Assembly: GCF_011947265.1 (NCBI RefSeq)
Contig: NZ_JAATHD010000003.1
Location: 62,001-126,000 of the forward strand
Length of the DNA stretch: 64,000 nt
Direction of reading: 5' to 3'
Source of the DNA: Paenibacillus sp. HB172176
GTDB taxonomy: Bacteria; Bacillota; Bacilli; Paenibacillales; Paenibacillaceae
Position numbers and translations under genes: made by a program. Of the stretch, positions 8,153 through 17,267 are shown one piece after another; the stretch's first letter is position 1, and every line of letters starts with the position of its first letter. The notes beneath the pieces were generated by a model, which saw only the letters and a program-made list of their open reading frames with translations, made no database searches and was not told the origin of the DNA.

Positions 8153-9939
8153 GGAAGAGCCTGCGGTTTTTGAAAAACATGTACGCCCAGCGCATTCAGG
8201 TCAGGCTCTCGATCTATTTCATGCTCATTCTGATTCCCCTTGTCGCGGTCAGTCTATTCGCCAATTTCCGATCGACGAATATATTGGAGGGACAGACCAG
8301 CGAGCGAACCCAGAACAGCTTGCTCTCGATACTCCAGAATATTGACATGACGCTGCAGAATATGGAGGATCTGTCCGGCTTGATTTCGACGGATTACAGC
8401 ATCAAGCCCGTCTTGCATGAAGCGCATGCCGTCTTGCTGACCTCGGATTTATATAGCTTTTATACGATTATGGAACGACTCGGCAATATTATGGCCATTA
8501 ACGGCAGCTTGCAGGAGATATCCATTCTGCATGCGTCTTCAGGAACATTGCTCTCTACGCAATACGGGGGACGCAAGGTGGACTTTGAAGAAGAGCCTTG
8601 GTTTCAATCTACGGTAGCCGCCAGAGGAAAGCTGGTGCTCTATCTTCCCCAACCGAAGGACGCGGACATCCTTGGCAGCGATACGGTGGCGTTCATGCGC
8701 CTCATGGATGTAGATAATCAGGACAACACCTCGAATATTCTCATGATGACGATGGCGAAGGAGCGGCTTCTGGACATGATTAGAGGCGCCCAGCTGACCT
8801 CGAATACGGATGTGTATTTGTACGCCCAGGACGGCAGGCTTCTGACGGGAACAGACGGAGTCTACGATACCGATCAATGGATGGAGCTGAAGGCAGGACA
8901 GGTGGGGAGGACCGTTGACGGCAAGCTTGTTTGGCGAATGGAGTCTGCCGAGTCCGGCTGGTCGCTTGTTCTGGTACAGCCTCAGGCGGAGCTGTACAAG
9001 GAATCAAGACAGCTGTCGCAATTCACGAATTTGATTATTCTGATCAGCGTCATCCTGGCGCTGTTGATTTCCTTGGGCGTGTACAAGTGGATTTCCGCGC
9101 CGCTTACGATCCTGCTGCATGGCATGAAGCAGATGCGGCTCGGCCAATTCCATACGCGTCTGCCAAATCTCCGGACGGATGAGCTCGGGGCGCTCACGGA
9201 GTCATTCAATCAGATGATTGCCGAGCAGCAGTTATTGATTCGCGATGTATATGAGCATCAGCTGCAGCTCAGCAAGACGGAGCTTAAATTTCTGCATTCG
9301 CAGATTAATCCTCATTTTCTGTATAACACCCTGGATTCGATCTATTGGACGGCCAAAAATTACGAAGCGGACGAGATCAGCGAAATGGTGCTCAATCTGT
9401 CCAAGTTTTTCCGTCTTAGTCTCGGCAAAGGGCGCGAGACGTTTACGGTCGAGGAAACCGTCGAGCATTTGACTTATTATTTGAAGGTTCAGCAATTCCG
9501 CTTCATGGGTCTGTTCAGCATTCGCTTCGAGATTGAAGAGAGCACCAGATCCATGTGCGTGCTCAAGCTCCTGCTGCAGCCGATTGTAGAGAACGCCATT
9601 CTGCACGGCCTCGAGAAGCGGGGAGACGGAGGCGAGCTGATCATCGCGAGCGCAACGCGCAACGGCATTCTGTCGCTGCAGGTGAAGGATAACGGAGCGG
9701 GCATCTCTGAGGAGAGGCTGCGGTACATTGTTAGCGTAATCGAGGGAATGGAGCAAGGAGAAGCATCGCGGCCCGATGAACGGAACGAAGAGGAGTTGTT
9801 CGGACTGAGGAATGTACTCAGCCGCATGAAGCTTTATTATGGCGATGGAGCAAAGCTGCGGATAGAGAGCGAACGGGGCAAATGGACAATCGTAACGATG
9901 ATATTCCCTATAGATCGACTGGAGGATAAGTCGGCCTGA
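8149..9939 (+). CDS. YesM-type sensor histidine kinase
   Basis: 596 residues from ATG 8149, which overlaps the previous stop by 4 nt. Membrane segments lie at about 22-40 and 294-314 and flank a large extracellular sensor (Cache-like). A HAMP region (315-370) follows, then the His_kinase domain with phosphoacceptor H389 in SQINPHFLYNTLDSIYW, the N box LQPIVENAILHGLEK and the G box VKDNGAGIS. This class normally pairs with an AraC-type response regulator encoded next door. None is adjacent; the nearest such regulator is at 22590-24191. It probably senses a sugar, perhaps with the coupled binding protein. The stop codon lies inside the following terminator. Confidence 0.95.
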   Translation: MRKSLRFLKNMYAQRIQVRLSIYFMLILIPLVAVSLFANFRSTNILEGQTSERTQNSLLSILQNIDMTLQNMEDLSGLISTDYSIKPVLHEAHAVLLTSDLYSFYTIMERLGNIMAINGSLQEISILHASSGTLLSTQYGGRKVDFEEEPWFQSTVAARGKLVLYLPQPKDADILGSDTVAFMRLMDVDNQDNTSNILMMTMAKERLLDMIRGAQLTSNTDVYLYAQDGRLLTGTDGVYDTDQWMELKAGQVGRTVDGKLVWRMESAESGWSLVLVQPQAELYKESRQLSQFTNLIILISVILALLISLGVYKWISAPLTILLHGMKQMRLGQFHTRLPNLRTDELGALTESFNQMIAEQQLLIRDVYEHQLQLSKTELKFLHSQINPHFLYNTLDSIYWTAKNYEADEISEMVLNLSKFFRLSLGKGRETFTVEETVEHLTYYLKVQQFRFMGLFSIRFEIEESTRSMCVLKLLLQPIVENAILHGLEKRGDGGELIIASATRNGILSLQVKDNGAGISEERLRYIVSVIEGMEQGEASRPDERNEEELFGLRNVLSRMKLYYGDGAKLRIESERGKWTIVTMIFPIDRLEDKSA

Positions 9940-9967
9940 TGCGTGAGCGCATCAGGCCGGCTTTTTT
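9932..9967 (+). terminator. Rho-independent terminator of the binding protein/kinase operon
   Basis: Perfect 12-bp arms CGGCCTGATGCG and CGCATCAGGCCG with a TGAG loop, followed by CTTTTTT. The hairpin overlaps the kinase stop codon. Confidence 0.95.
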
Positions 9968-10103
9968 CAGTACGATCGCATCCCTATAGAGTGGGATTAC
10001 CTCACTCCTTTCTGACCGATCAAGGATTATATTGAATGTGGAGTAAACGAGTCATTTCGCGAGAGGGGTTATTCGGCAAGTAGAAGGGGGGATTGGCTGC
10101 GAA

Positions 10104-10119
10104 TTGACAGCGTTTACAT
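10104..10119 (+). promoter_or_regulatory. CcpA cre site upstream of the SLH beta-helix protein
   Basis: TTGACAGCGTTTACAT matches the 16-position cre consensus WTGNNARCGNWWWCAW at every position. It lies 30 bp before the start codon and overlaps the AT-rich stretch where a -10 would be expected, so binding of CcpA would block transcription when a preferred sugar is present. Confidence 0.75.
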
Positions 10120-10149
10120 AATATTGATTTTGCGGAGGAATGTTTGCTT

Positions 10150-13100
10150 ATGAGAAAAGGAATGAGTCTTCTATTGGCGCTTGCCGTCATACTTACAGGT
10201 TTTTTGCCGCAGACAGCCGACGCGGCCGAAATCATGCCATACTATTCGGTGACTTCAACAGATGGCGAGTCTAATATCGCGTCTCTGCTAGAGTCGGCGG
10301 ATGGGCCGGCTATTATACAGAATTATCCGATGCCTTCCATCTACACGCAGTCGGATGTTTTTTCGTTAAAGGCGGAGGATGAATCGATTCCCGTCATTCA
10401 ATATTTGCCCGAATACGATTATGCTGAATTTTCGTTTGCGGGAACGGTCAGCATCGAAGTAACAGCCAACGAGCCGATTACTTCGTATTCCATCAGCCCG
10501 CTGGCCAAAAACATTGAAGGCACGGTCGACGGGAACAAGCTGACGTTCACGCTGTCAACCTCGACCTACGTCATCGTGGATATTAATGAAGATCCGAATG
10601 AAGATCCGGATGAGAAGGATTCTGCGAAGATCAGGAAAAGACTCGTTATAGCGGCGGATCCGCTCGAGACGGATATTCCCGAATCCTCCGGTCCCGGAAT
10701 CTACAATGTGACGGAAACGCCTTACAATGCCGATAGCACAGGGGCAACCATAACGTCGGATGCGATTCAACAAGCAATTGACGACGCCCATGAAGCCGGG
10801 GGCGGCACCGTGTATATTCCCGCAGGCGTCTATACCTCCAGCAATCTGACCTTGCGAAGCAATGTCGACTTCTATCTGGCCGGTGGCGCCGTCATTGTCG
10901 GCACAGGCAGAGGCGAGGATTATCGGAACGACTTCCGCAAGGATTCGATCTCGGATGGCACCTATTTTATCAGCACGGAAATAAACTCCGAGAATATTAC
11001 GCTTCGGGGACGCGGAACCATCGACGGCAAAGGGATAGAGATGCGCAAGCGCAAGATGGTGAATCCCCCGCCGACGCATAAGGATGGAGAAGGGTTCATC
11101 AATAACCTGCTGGTGCCGATCGCAACCAGCAACTTTACGTTCGACGGGTTGATCTTGCGGGACGGAGGCTTCTGGGCGTTCCTGGTCGTTCGTTCCGACA
11201 ACGTGACCATTACGAATTATAAAGGATTTCAAAATTTGCATGTGCTTGAAGACGACGCCATCGATATTAACGAAAGCCAGAACGTGCTGGTCAAGCATGC
11301 GATTGCGATCTCGGACGATGATGCCTTCTCCACCAAAACCTGGCCGCAGAAAGGGATGTCCAAGGATTGGCCGGGCGCGATCGAGAATTTGGTCAATGTG
11401 GTGTTCGACGACTGTTTCGCCTGGACCCGCTGTTCGGCCTTCAAGCTGGGCATGGGCATATGCACGCCGCAGATCGGCGTAACGATCCGGAATTCTTATG
11501 TCTATCAAAGCGCCCGAGCGCTGCTGGTTGATCATGCGTATACCCAAAATCCGCTTCCTGTGGAAGGCTATGCGCAGAATGTAACGTTTGAGAATATCGA
11601 TATCGAACGGGTCGATATTAATCAATTCGGCAATTATTGGTTCAGGGTTTCCACCAGCACGGCTGGCGATGTAAGCAATATTCTGTTCAAAAATATCAAT
11701 GTTCGCGATACCGGAGGTCAATCCCCGATTCAAGGCAACCCCGTTCGAGGCGGCATGGTAAACGGACTAACATTTACGGATATTTATGTAAAGGGCAAGC
11801 TTGCAAGAAGCCTGAGCGACATGAACGCAGCCGTAAAGAATGACAACGTGAGCGGGCTGGTCATTGCGAATACGACTCCGGCGCTCTTCAGCGATGATTT
11901 CGAAGCTGGAGACACCGCATGGTGGACAAGCGTTGATGGCGAGTGGACCGTGCAGGCAGAGGAAGACAATAACGTTCTGTCCAGCTGGAATCGGACGGCT
12001 ACATCTCTAATTACCGCGAGCGCCGGCGCTTCATGGACGAATTACACGTATGAAGCCAAAGTGGAACTGCCATTCATAAACGGCGATGAAAACGCAGGCC
12101 TGCTCTTCAGAGTGCAGGATGAAAGCAATTTCTATATGTACCGGATCAATGCCAAGAGCAAGAAGCTGGAGCTGTACAAATCAGTAGCTGGAGCCATGAA
12201 ACTAGTCAACGAAACGCGGTTCTCATCCGCGAAGCAGTGGTACACGGTTAAAGTGGATGTTCGGGGGAATACGGTTAAAGGCTATGTGGATGGCGAATTG
12301 AAAACAGATTGGACCAATCCAGAAATGGAATTAACGACAGGCGGAGTGGGCTTCCGGACCACCTCGGCCAAGGTGCTGTATGATGATGCGGTCGTATCCG
12401 CGATCAACGAAGCGCCGACGGATATCGAGCTATCCCATAACAGCGTGGTTGAGAATACAACTGCGGGCGGCATGGTCGGCTCCTTCTCGACTGCGGACGC
12501 CGACGAGCAAGATACCTTTGCTTATGCGCTGGTAGCGGGAGACGGAGACGCGGATAACGGAAGCTTCTCCATTGCCGTGCTCGGGAACACGCTGTTTCTC
12601 CGTACCGCGCCGGATTTCGAAACCAAGGACAGCTACAGCATCCGGGTGAGGAGCACGGATTCGGGCGGGCTCTATTTTGAGAAGAGCTTTATCATTCATG
12701 TGGCAGACAAAGATGAGACGCCTCTTGCTTCAGATTTGAATAATGTTTTGTACAATGATGATTTCGAAGACGGGAATACGACGGGATGGACTTCTAACGG
12801 GGGCAACTGGAGCGTGGCAGCAGATGACTCGAATGCCTTGGTCCAGAAGTCAAGCACAACGGGCCTCCTGACAGCCGGCGATGCATGGACGGATTATGTC
12901 TATGAAGCCCAGGTGAAGGTTCCGATTACCAATGCCAATGCGGGTATTGTGTTCCGGGCGTTGGATAACAAAAACTTCTATATGTATCGCGTCAACGCAT
13001 CGAATCAGAAGCTGGAGCTGTACAAATGCGTAGGCGGCGTCATGACCATGGTATCCAGCACTCTTATCACGGCTGTATCCAATCAGTGGTATGCGCTGAA

Positions 13101-15624
13101 GGTGATTGTTCAAGGAAATACAATAACAGGATATCTGGATGGGGAACGGAAAGTAGAGTGGACCAATCCTGAAGCGGAATTAACAGCGGGCAAAATAGGC
13201 TTCAGAACAACCTCTGCGGGTGCGGCTTTCGACAATGTTCTCGTCACCGGCATCAAGCAGGCGCAGACGGCTCAAGAGGCCGATGCTTCCAAAAATACCG
13301 TAACTCTCGACCGCAGCAATGCAGCGGCAGGCGATACGGTAACGATTACGGCTGCAGGGGACAGACAGTCCGTTGAAGGCATTGCGGCAGGAGATGAGAG
13401 ATTCATCCCCGTAACCTGGACATCCACGGAAACGGGCAAAGACGGCAGCTTTAGCTGGAATGAGGAAGAGGGAGCGTATACCTCGAGCTATACTGCTTCG
13501 GAAACGGGAGCTCATGTCGTAACGGCTACCTTCCAGAAGCAAAGCTGGATTGATTCCGCTTGGGTGAATGCAACGACGGATATCAAATCGGTGACTCTCT
13601 CTGTGTATTCATCGGCTAATGCTGCAGGCAACAGTCTCAGCCTGAATCCAAGCAACGTAGTAGCAGGGCAGACGGTAATCATAACGGCCGAGGGTTATCA
13701 TCAGAGCGTTGAGGCCTCGATCATTGGCGATGAACGCTATTATCCAATAGACTGGAGCTCTACGGAGGCTGGCAAGTCGGGAGGATTTACGGTAACCGAA
13801 GGCGTCTATCATGCCGCTTATCTTCCCGCTGAGACAGGGCAATTCAAGATAACCGCATCCTATCAGAAACAGATGTGGGATGGAGAGTCTTGGATCGACA
13901 CCGACACAACGGATACCCAGACTGCGGACCTTATTGTAAGCTTGGCGCCTGCTGCCAATGCGGATCATAACTCGCTTACGCTGAGCGCTTCGAGCCTTAC
14001 GGCAGGCGATACGGTAACAATAACGGCAACAGGCGACAGGCAGGAGGCGGTTGGAACGTTGCCGGGCGAGGAACGGTATTATCCGGTTGGATGGCTCTCC
14101 ACGGAAGCCGGGAAATCCGGGGGATTCACGGTTACGGACCAGGTGTATTCCTCCAGCTATACGACATCAGCGGCCGGTCAGTACAGCATCGAGGTGACGT
14201 TCCAGAAGCAAAGCTGGGACGGAACGGCGTGGGTTGACGGCGCAACGGATACGAAATCCGCCAGCTTGACCGTTAACGCCGAGGTCGACAACGGAGGGGG
14301 AGGCAACGACGGCGGAGGCAGCAATAGTGGCGGCAACGATGGCAACAATGATAACGGCGAGGGAACGCCTTCGTCTCCGGCAGAGGACAGTGATGATGAG
14401 GACACCGGCATAAGCTCGGATGTGACAACTCAGGAAGACGGCGTAACAGTTACGACGGTTTCCGTCGACCCTGCCAAGCTGGAGCAGAAGCTGTCCCAGG
14501 GAAGCAAGGGAGCGACCATCATTATTCCGGTCAACACTTCCTCTGACAAAGTAGTCGTTGCGTTGAACGGACAGATCGTGCAGAGCATGGAAGCGAAGGA
14601 AGCCCTGTTGCTGATCAAAACAGAGAAGGCAGCCTATACGCTGTCCGCGGCGCAAATCAATATGGATGCCGTGGCTCGGCAAATGGGGACAGGAGCTGCT
14701 TTGCAGGACATAAACGTCAATATAACGATAGCGACGCCTGCCGCAGAGACGTTGCAGCAGATGCAGGATACTGCGGAGCTGAAAGGTTACCAAATCGTTG
14801 CGCAGCCGGTAGAGTTCAGCATTACCGCGAGCAGCGGCAGCAATACGGTGGAGGTATCCAAGTTCAATGGATATGTGGAGAGAACGATAGCGATTCCGGG
14901 AGGAAGCCATTCGGGCAAAATCTTGACGGGCGTTGTTCTGGGCGCTGACGGATCCTTCTCCCATGTGCCTACGAAGCTCGTGATCATCGACGGAAAAACA
15001 TACGCTCAAATCAATAGCTTGACCAATAGCGTGTATTCGGTCGTGTCCAGCCCTGTTACGTTCGCAGACATTGATGCGCATTGGGCTAAGGAAGCGATAA
15101 ACGACCTGGGCTCCAGACTTGTTATTGAAGGAACTGGAGAAGGAAGATTCGAGCCCGATCGAGACATTACCCGTGCCGAATTTGCTGCGATTATCATCAA
15201 GGGACTCGGAATCATGCGGCCTGGCACCGGGCAGGATGTGTTCACGGATGTAACAAAGGGCAACTGGTATTACGATGCCGTCGCCATTGCTTCTGAGTAT
15301 GGAATCATCGACGGGTATGGAGACGGCACTTTCGGGCCCATGGACACCATCTCTCGCGAGCAGGCCATGACCATGACGGCAAGGGCGATGCAACTGACCG
15401 GCTTGAAGGTGGAGCTTGCCGAGGAGGAAGCGGAACGGCTGCTCTCCGAATTCGAAGATGGCGACAAAGCTTCAGAGTATGCCGCGCATAGTATTGCAGC
15501 CTGTCTGAAGGCTGGAATCATTACTGGACGGGATGACCATGAAGTGGCGCCTGCGGCCAATATGACCCGGGCGGAGGTTGCCGTCATTGTGGAGAGGCTT
15601 TTGAAGCAATCCGGGCTGATTTAG
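10150..15624 (+). CDS. SLH-anchored secreted beta-helix (GH28-like) polysaccharide-degrading protein
   Basis: 1824 residues from ATG 10150, with GGAGG 11 nt upstream. Signal peptide 1-25 (LLLALAVILTGFLPQTADA). A right-handed beta-helix of pectinase/GH28 type covers about 185-575 (GGGTVYIPAGVYTSSNLTL, LRGRGTIDGKG, LEDDAIDINESQNVLV, AISDDDAFSTKTW). LamG/DUF1080-like modules lie at about 577-752 and 865-1037 with a cadherin-like module between them. Three repeats of about 110 residues (1045-1375), a Gly/Asn/Asp linker (1378-1410), an unassigned domain and three SLH repeats (from about 1637) follow. SLH domains bind pyruvylated wall polymer, so the enzyme stays on the cell surface. The canonical GH28 GHG and RxK motifs are not visible, so substrate and even activity are open. 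Regulation: cre site upstream. Confidence 0.88.
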   Translation: MRKGMSLLLALAVILTGFLPQTADAAEIMPYYSVTSTDGESNIASLLESADGPAIIQNYPMPSIYTQSDVFSLKAEDESIPVIQYLPEYDYAEFSFAGTVSIEVTANEPITSYSISPLAKNIEGTVDGNKLTFTLSTSTYVIVDINEDPNEDPDEKDSAKIRKRLVIAADPLETDIPESSGPGIYNVTETPYNADSTGATITSDAIQQAIDDAHEAGGGTVYIPAGVYTSSNLTLRSNVDFYLAGGAVIVGTGRGEDYRNDFRKDSISDGTYFISTEINSENITLRGRGTIDGKGIEMRKRKMVNPPPTHKDGEGFINNLLVPIATSNFTFDGLILRDGGFWAFLVVRSDNVTITNYKGFQNLHVLEDDAIDINESQNVLVKHAIAISDDDAFSTKTWPQKGMSKDWPGAIENLVNVVFDDCFAWTRCSAFKLGMGICTPQIGVTIRNSYVYQSARALLVDHAYTQNPLPVEGYAQNVTFENIDIERVDINQFGNYWFRVSTSTAGDVSNILFKNINVRDTGGQSPIQGNPVRGGMVNGLTFTDIYVKGKLARSLSDMNAAVKNDNVSGLVIANTTPALFSDDFEAGDTAWWTSVDGEWTVQAEEDNNVLSSWNRTATSLITASAGASWTNYTYEAKVELPFINGDENAGLLFRVQDESNFYMYRINAKSKKLELYKSVAGAMKLVNETRFSSAKQWYTVKVDVRGNTVKGYVDGELKTDWTNPEMELTTGGVGFRTTSAKVLYDDAVVSAINEAPTDIELSHNSVVENTTAGGMVGSFSTADADEQDTFAYALVAGDGDADNGSFSIAVLGNTLFLRTAPDFETKDSYSIRVRSTDSGGLYFEKSFIIHVADKDETPLASDLNNVLYNDDFEDGNTTGWTSNGGNWSVAADDSNALVQKSSTTGLLTAGDAWTDYVYEAQVKVPITNANAGIVFRALDNKNFYMYRVNASNQKLELYKCVGGVMTMVSSTLITAVSNQWYALKVIVQGNTITGYLDGERKVEWTNPEAELTAGKIGFRTTSAGAAFDNVLVTGIKQAQTAQEADASKNTVTLDRSNAAAGDTVTITAAGDRQSVEGIAAGDERFIPVTWTSTETGKDGSFSWNEEEGAYTSSYTASETGAHVVTATFQKQSWIDSAWVNATTDIKSVTLSVYSSANAAGNSLSLNPSNVVAGQTVIITAEGYHQSVEASIIGDERYYPIDWSSTEAGKSGGFTVTEGVYHAAYLPAETGQFKITASYQKQMWDGESWIDTDTTDTQTADLIVSLAPAANADHNSLTLSASSLTAGDTVTITATGDRQEAVGTLPGEERYYPVGWLSTEAGKSGGFTVTDQVYSSSYTTSAAGQYSIEVTFQKQSWDGTAWVDGATDTKSASLTVNAEVDNGGGGNDGGGSNSGGNDGNNDNGEGTPSSPAEDSDDEDTGISSDVTTQEDGVTVTTVSVDPAKLEQKLSQGSKGATIIIPVNTSSDKVVVALNGQIVQSMEAKEALLLIKTEKAAYTLSAAQINMDAVARQMGTGAALQDINVNITIATPAAETLQQMQDTAELKGYQIVAQPVEFSITASSGSNTVEVSKFNGYVERTIAIPGGSHSGKILTGVVLGADGSFSHVPTKLVIIDGKTYAQINSLTNSVYSVVSSPVTFADIDAHWAKEAINDLGSRLVIEGTGEGRFEPDRDITRAEFAAIIIKGLGIMRPGTGQDVFTDVTKGNWYYDAVAIASEYGIIDGYGDGTFGPMDTISREQAMTMTARAMQLTGLKVELAEEEAERLLSEFEDGDKASEYAAHSIAACLKAGIITGRDDHEVAPAANMTRAEVAVIVERLLKQSGLI

Positions 15625-15643
15625 CAGAAAGCGGTCTGGTTGG

Positions 15644-15762
15644 CCAGCTCTATTATGAGAAGCGGCACCGCCGGAGTGATAATAGAGCTGGAAACCAGCA
15701 CTATTTCGCGAAACGTCGCTGTCGGAGTGATAATAGAGCTGGAAACCAGCACGATTTCGATT
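15644..15762. repeat. Inverted and direct repeat, 51-bp period
   Basis: Perfect 13-bp arms CCAGCTCTATTAT (15644-15656) and ATAATAGAGCTGG (15679-15691) form a hairpin after the SLH gene. The right arm lies in a unit CGGAGTGATAATAGAGCTGG that recurs exactly 51 bp later (15672 and 15723). There is no U-tract, so it is not a typical terminator. Confidence 0.75.
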
Positions 15763-15813
15763 CGGCCACAACAAATCGATAGCTTCAACGGCGTCCTTTA
15801 AAAGCAGCGATCT

Positions 15814-16000
15814 GCTCTAACGGACTTATTGTCCTCTTAGACGGCGTTTTTCAACATTCGCTTGCTCTAACGGACCTTTTGTCCTCTTAGCCAACCAAAC
15901 GAGCGAAATAACAACGGGATTAACCCGCTAAGAGGAGAAAATGTCCGTTAAAAATCTGGGCTAGCTTAAAAGAGCTTCTAAGGGTCGAAAAAGTCCGTTA
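15814..16000. repeat. Four-copy intergenic repeat, two in each orientation
   Basis: Two direct copies of a unit starting TGCTCTAACGGAC and ending GTCCTCTTAG begin at 15813 and 15863, 50 bp apart. Two inverted copies (CTAAGAGGAGAAAATGTCC and CTAAGGGTCGAAAAAGTCC, each ending CGTTA) lie at 15938 and 15978. The arrangement could fold into a large cruciform or RNA structure. No gene is supported between 15625 and 16178. Confidence 0.75.
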
Positions 16001-16055
16001 CAGTTGCGAGCCTTCCATTTCCCATTTCCCATTGAACTTTATAAATTTGATAATG

Positions 16056-16093
16056 TCAAAAAAGAGCGGGCTATCTTTCGATAGCCTGCTCTT
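16056..16093 (-). terminator. Rho-independent terminator of the minus-strand dehydrogenase operon
   Basis: 14-bp arms AAGAGCGGGCTATC and GATAGCCTGCTCTT with one G-U pair and a TTTC loop. Read on the minus strand it ends in CTCTTTTTT, a proper U-tract, 85 bp after the dehydrogenase stop codon. Confidence 0.9.
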
Positions 16094-16178
16094 CTCTTCC
16101 TATCTAGACCTTCTCTTCAAGCGGATGTAGATTCAGGTCGTTTTTCCTTTGGTCTTCTTTTCCTTTGCTTAAAGGGAC

Positions 16179-17243
16179 TTAATCAAATACAATTTCCGTC
16201 TGCTTCGCCGCGGATTCATAAATGCCGGTCAGCATCTTCATCACCTCGACGCCGTCTTCGACGGGGCTTAGCGTCTCCTTGTTGCCGAGGCAGGCCTCGA
16301 CAAAATGGCTGATTTCGCTTTGGAAGCCCTTGGCGAAGTCAAAGCTCAAATTGTCCACCTGGGGCGTGGCGTTAAGGATGGTATCGTACTGCTCCAGAAT
16401 GAGGCTAAGCTCCGGCTCGATTTCCGCGCCCCCCTTTTCTCCGAACAGCTTGACCGAAATTTCGTCCTTCTGGGCATGCAAGGCGAAGCTGACATCGACC
16501 ATCAGGGACGCTCCGTTCTCGAAGCGGATGATGGCATTGGCCAAGTCCTCGACCGTGTTCTTCTCGGCGTCGTAATCGGCGGCTTTGTAAAACGCGAGAT
16601 TTTTGACATTGGACCGGTTGCCCAGCTTATTGTAGCAATTGCCGCTGATCGATTTCACCTTGGGTTTGCCCATCAGATACCAGCACAGATCGATCACATG
16701 AACGCCGAGATCAATGAGCGGCCCGCCTCCCGAGCGCTCCTTGTCGGAGAACCAGCCGCCGGGGTTGCCGAGTCGGCGCAAGCAGGAGGCTTTGGCATAA
16801 TAGATGTCTCCGAGATCGCCTTTATCGATAAATTGCTTGAGAACTTTCGTGTTGCTGCCATAACGGCGCACGAAGCCGACCTGAAGCAGCTTCCCCGTTT
16901 CCCGGACGGCTTGCTCGACGGCATAGGCCTCCTCCATCGTCATGCAAAGCGGCTTTTCCACTAATACATGCTTACCGGCTCGCAACGCTTTGATGCTGAT
17001 TGGCGCATGCGAATTGTTCCACGTGCAGACGCTCACCGCATCTACATGTTCATCCGCCAATAAATCCTCGACCTTGGTGTAGACTTTGACGGCCCCGTAT
17101 TTCTCCGCCTTCTGCTTCGCCCGCTCTTCATTGATATCGCAGACGGCATAGATTGTCGCCTTCGCTTCTTCCTGATAGGAGCGCAGATGAAGCTCCGAGA
17201 TGGAGCCTCCGCCAATAATGCCGATGTTTATCTTCTCTTTCAT
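16179..17243 (-). CDS. Gfo/Idh/MocA-family NAD(P)-dependent oxidoreductase
   Basis: 354 residues from ATG 17243 (MKEKINIGIIGGG), with GAGGAG 8 nt upstream; an ATG at 17249 is too close to that site. The Rossmann fold shows as INIGIIGGGSISELH, the sugar-dehydrogenase loop as GKHVLVEKPLCMTMEEA (EKP lysine), and the C-terminal domain contains GGGPLIDLGVHVIDLCWYLMG with the usual D and H. The length is typical. It would oxidise or epimerise a sugar or sugar acid in the cytoplasm. It lies 24 bp downstream of the FAD oxidoreductase gene and forms an operon with it, divergent from an ABC transporter for sugars. Confidence 0.93.
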   Translation of the reverse strand: MKEKINIGIIGGGSISELHLRSYQEEAKATIYAVCDINEERAKQKAEKYGAVKVYTKVEDLLADEHVDAVSVCTWNNSHAPISIKALRAGKHVLVEKPLCMTMEEAYAVEQAVRETGKLLQVGFVRRYGSNTKVLKQFIDKGDLGDIYYAKASCLRRLGNPGGWFSDKERSGGGPLIDLGVHVIDLCWYLMGKPKVKSISGNCYNKLGNRSNVKNLAFYKAADYDAEKNTVEDLANAIIRFENGASLMVDVSFALHAQKDEISVKLFGEKGGAEIEPELSLILEQYDTILNATPQVDNLSFDFAKGFQSEISHFVEACLGNKETLSPVEDGVEVMKMLTGIYESAAKQTEIVFD

Positions 17244-17267
17244 ACTCATTGCTCCTCTCTATGTCTA

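Noticed and set aside
10555..11733. Long antisense reading frame of 392 codons inside the SLH beta-helix gene
   Set aside because: Shadow of codon bias in the real gene; low-complexity His/Arg/Ile translation and no start signal.
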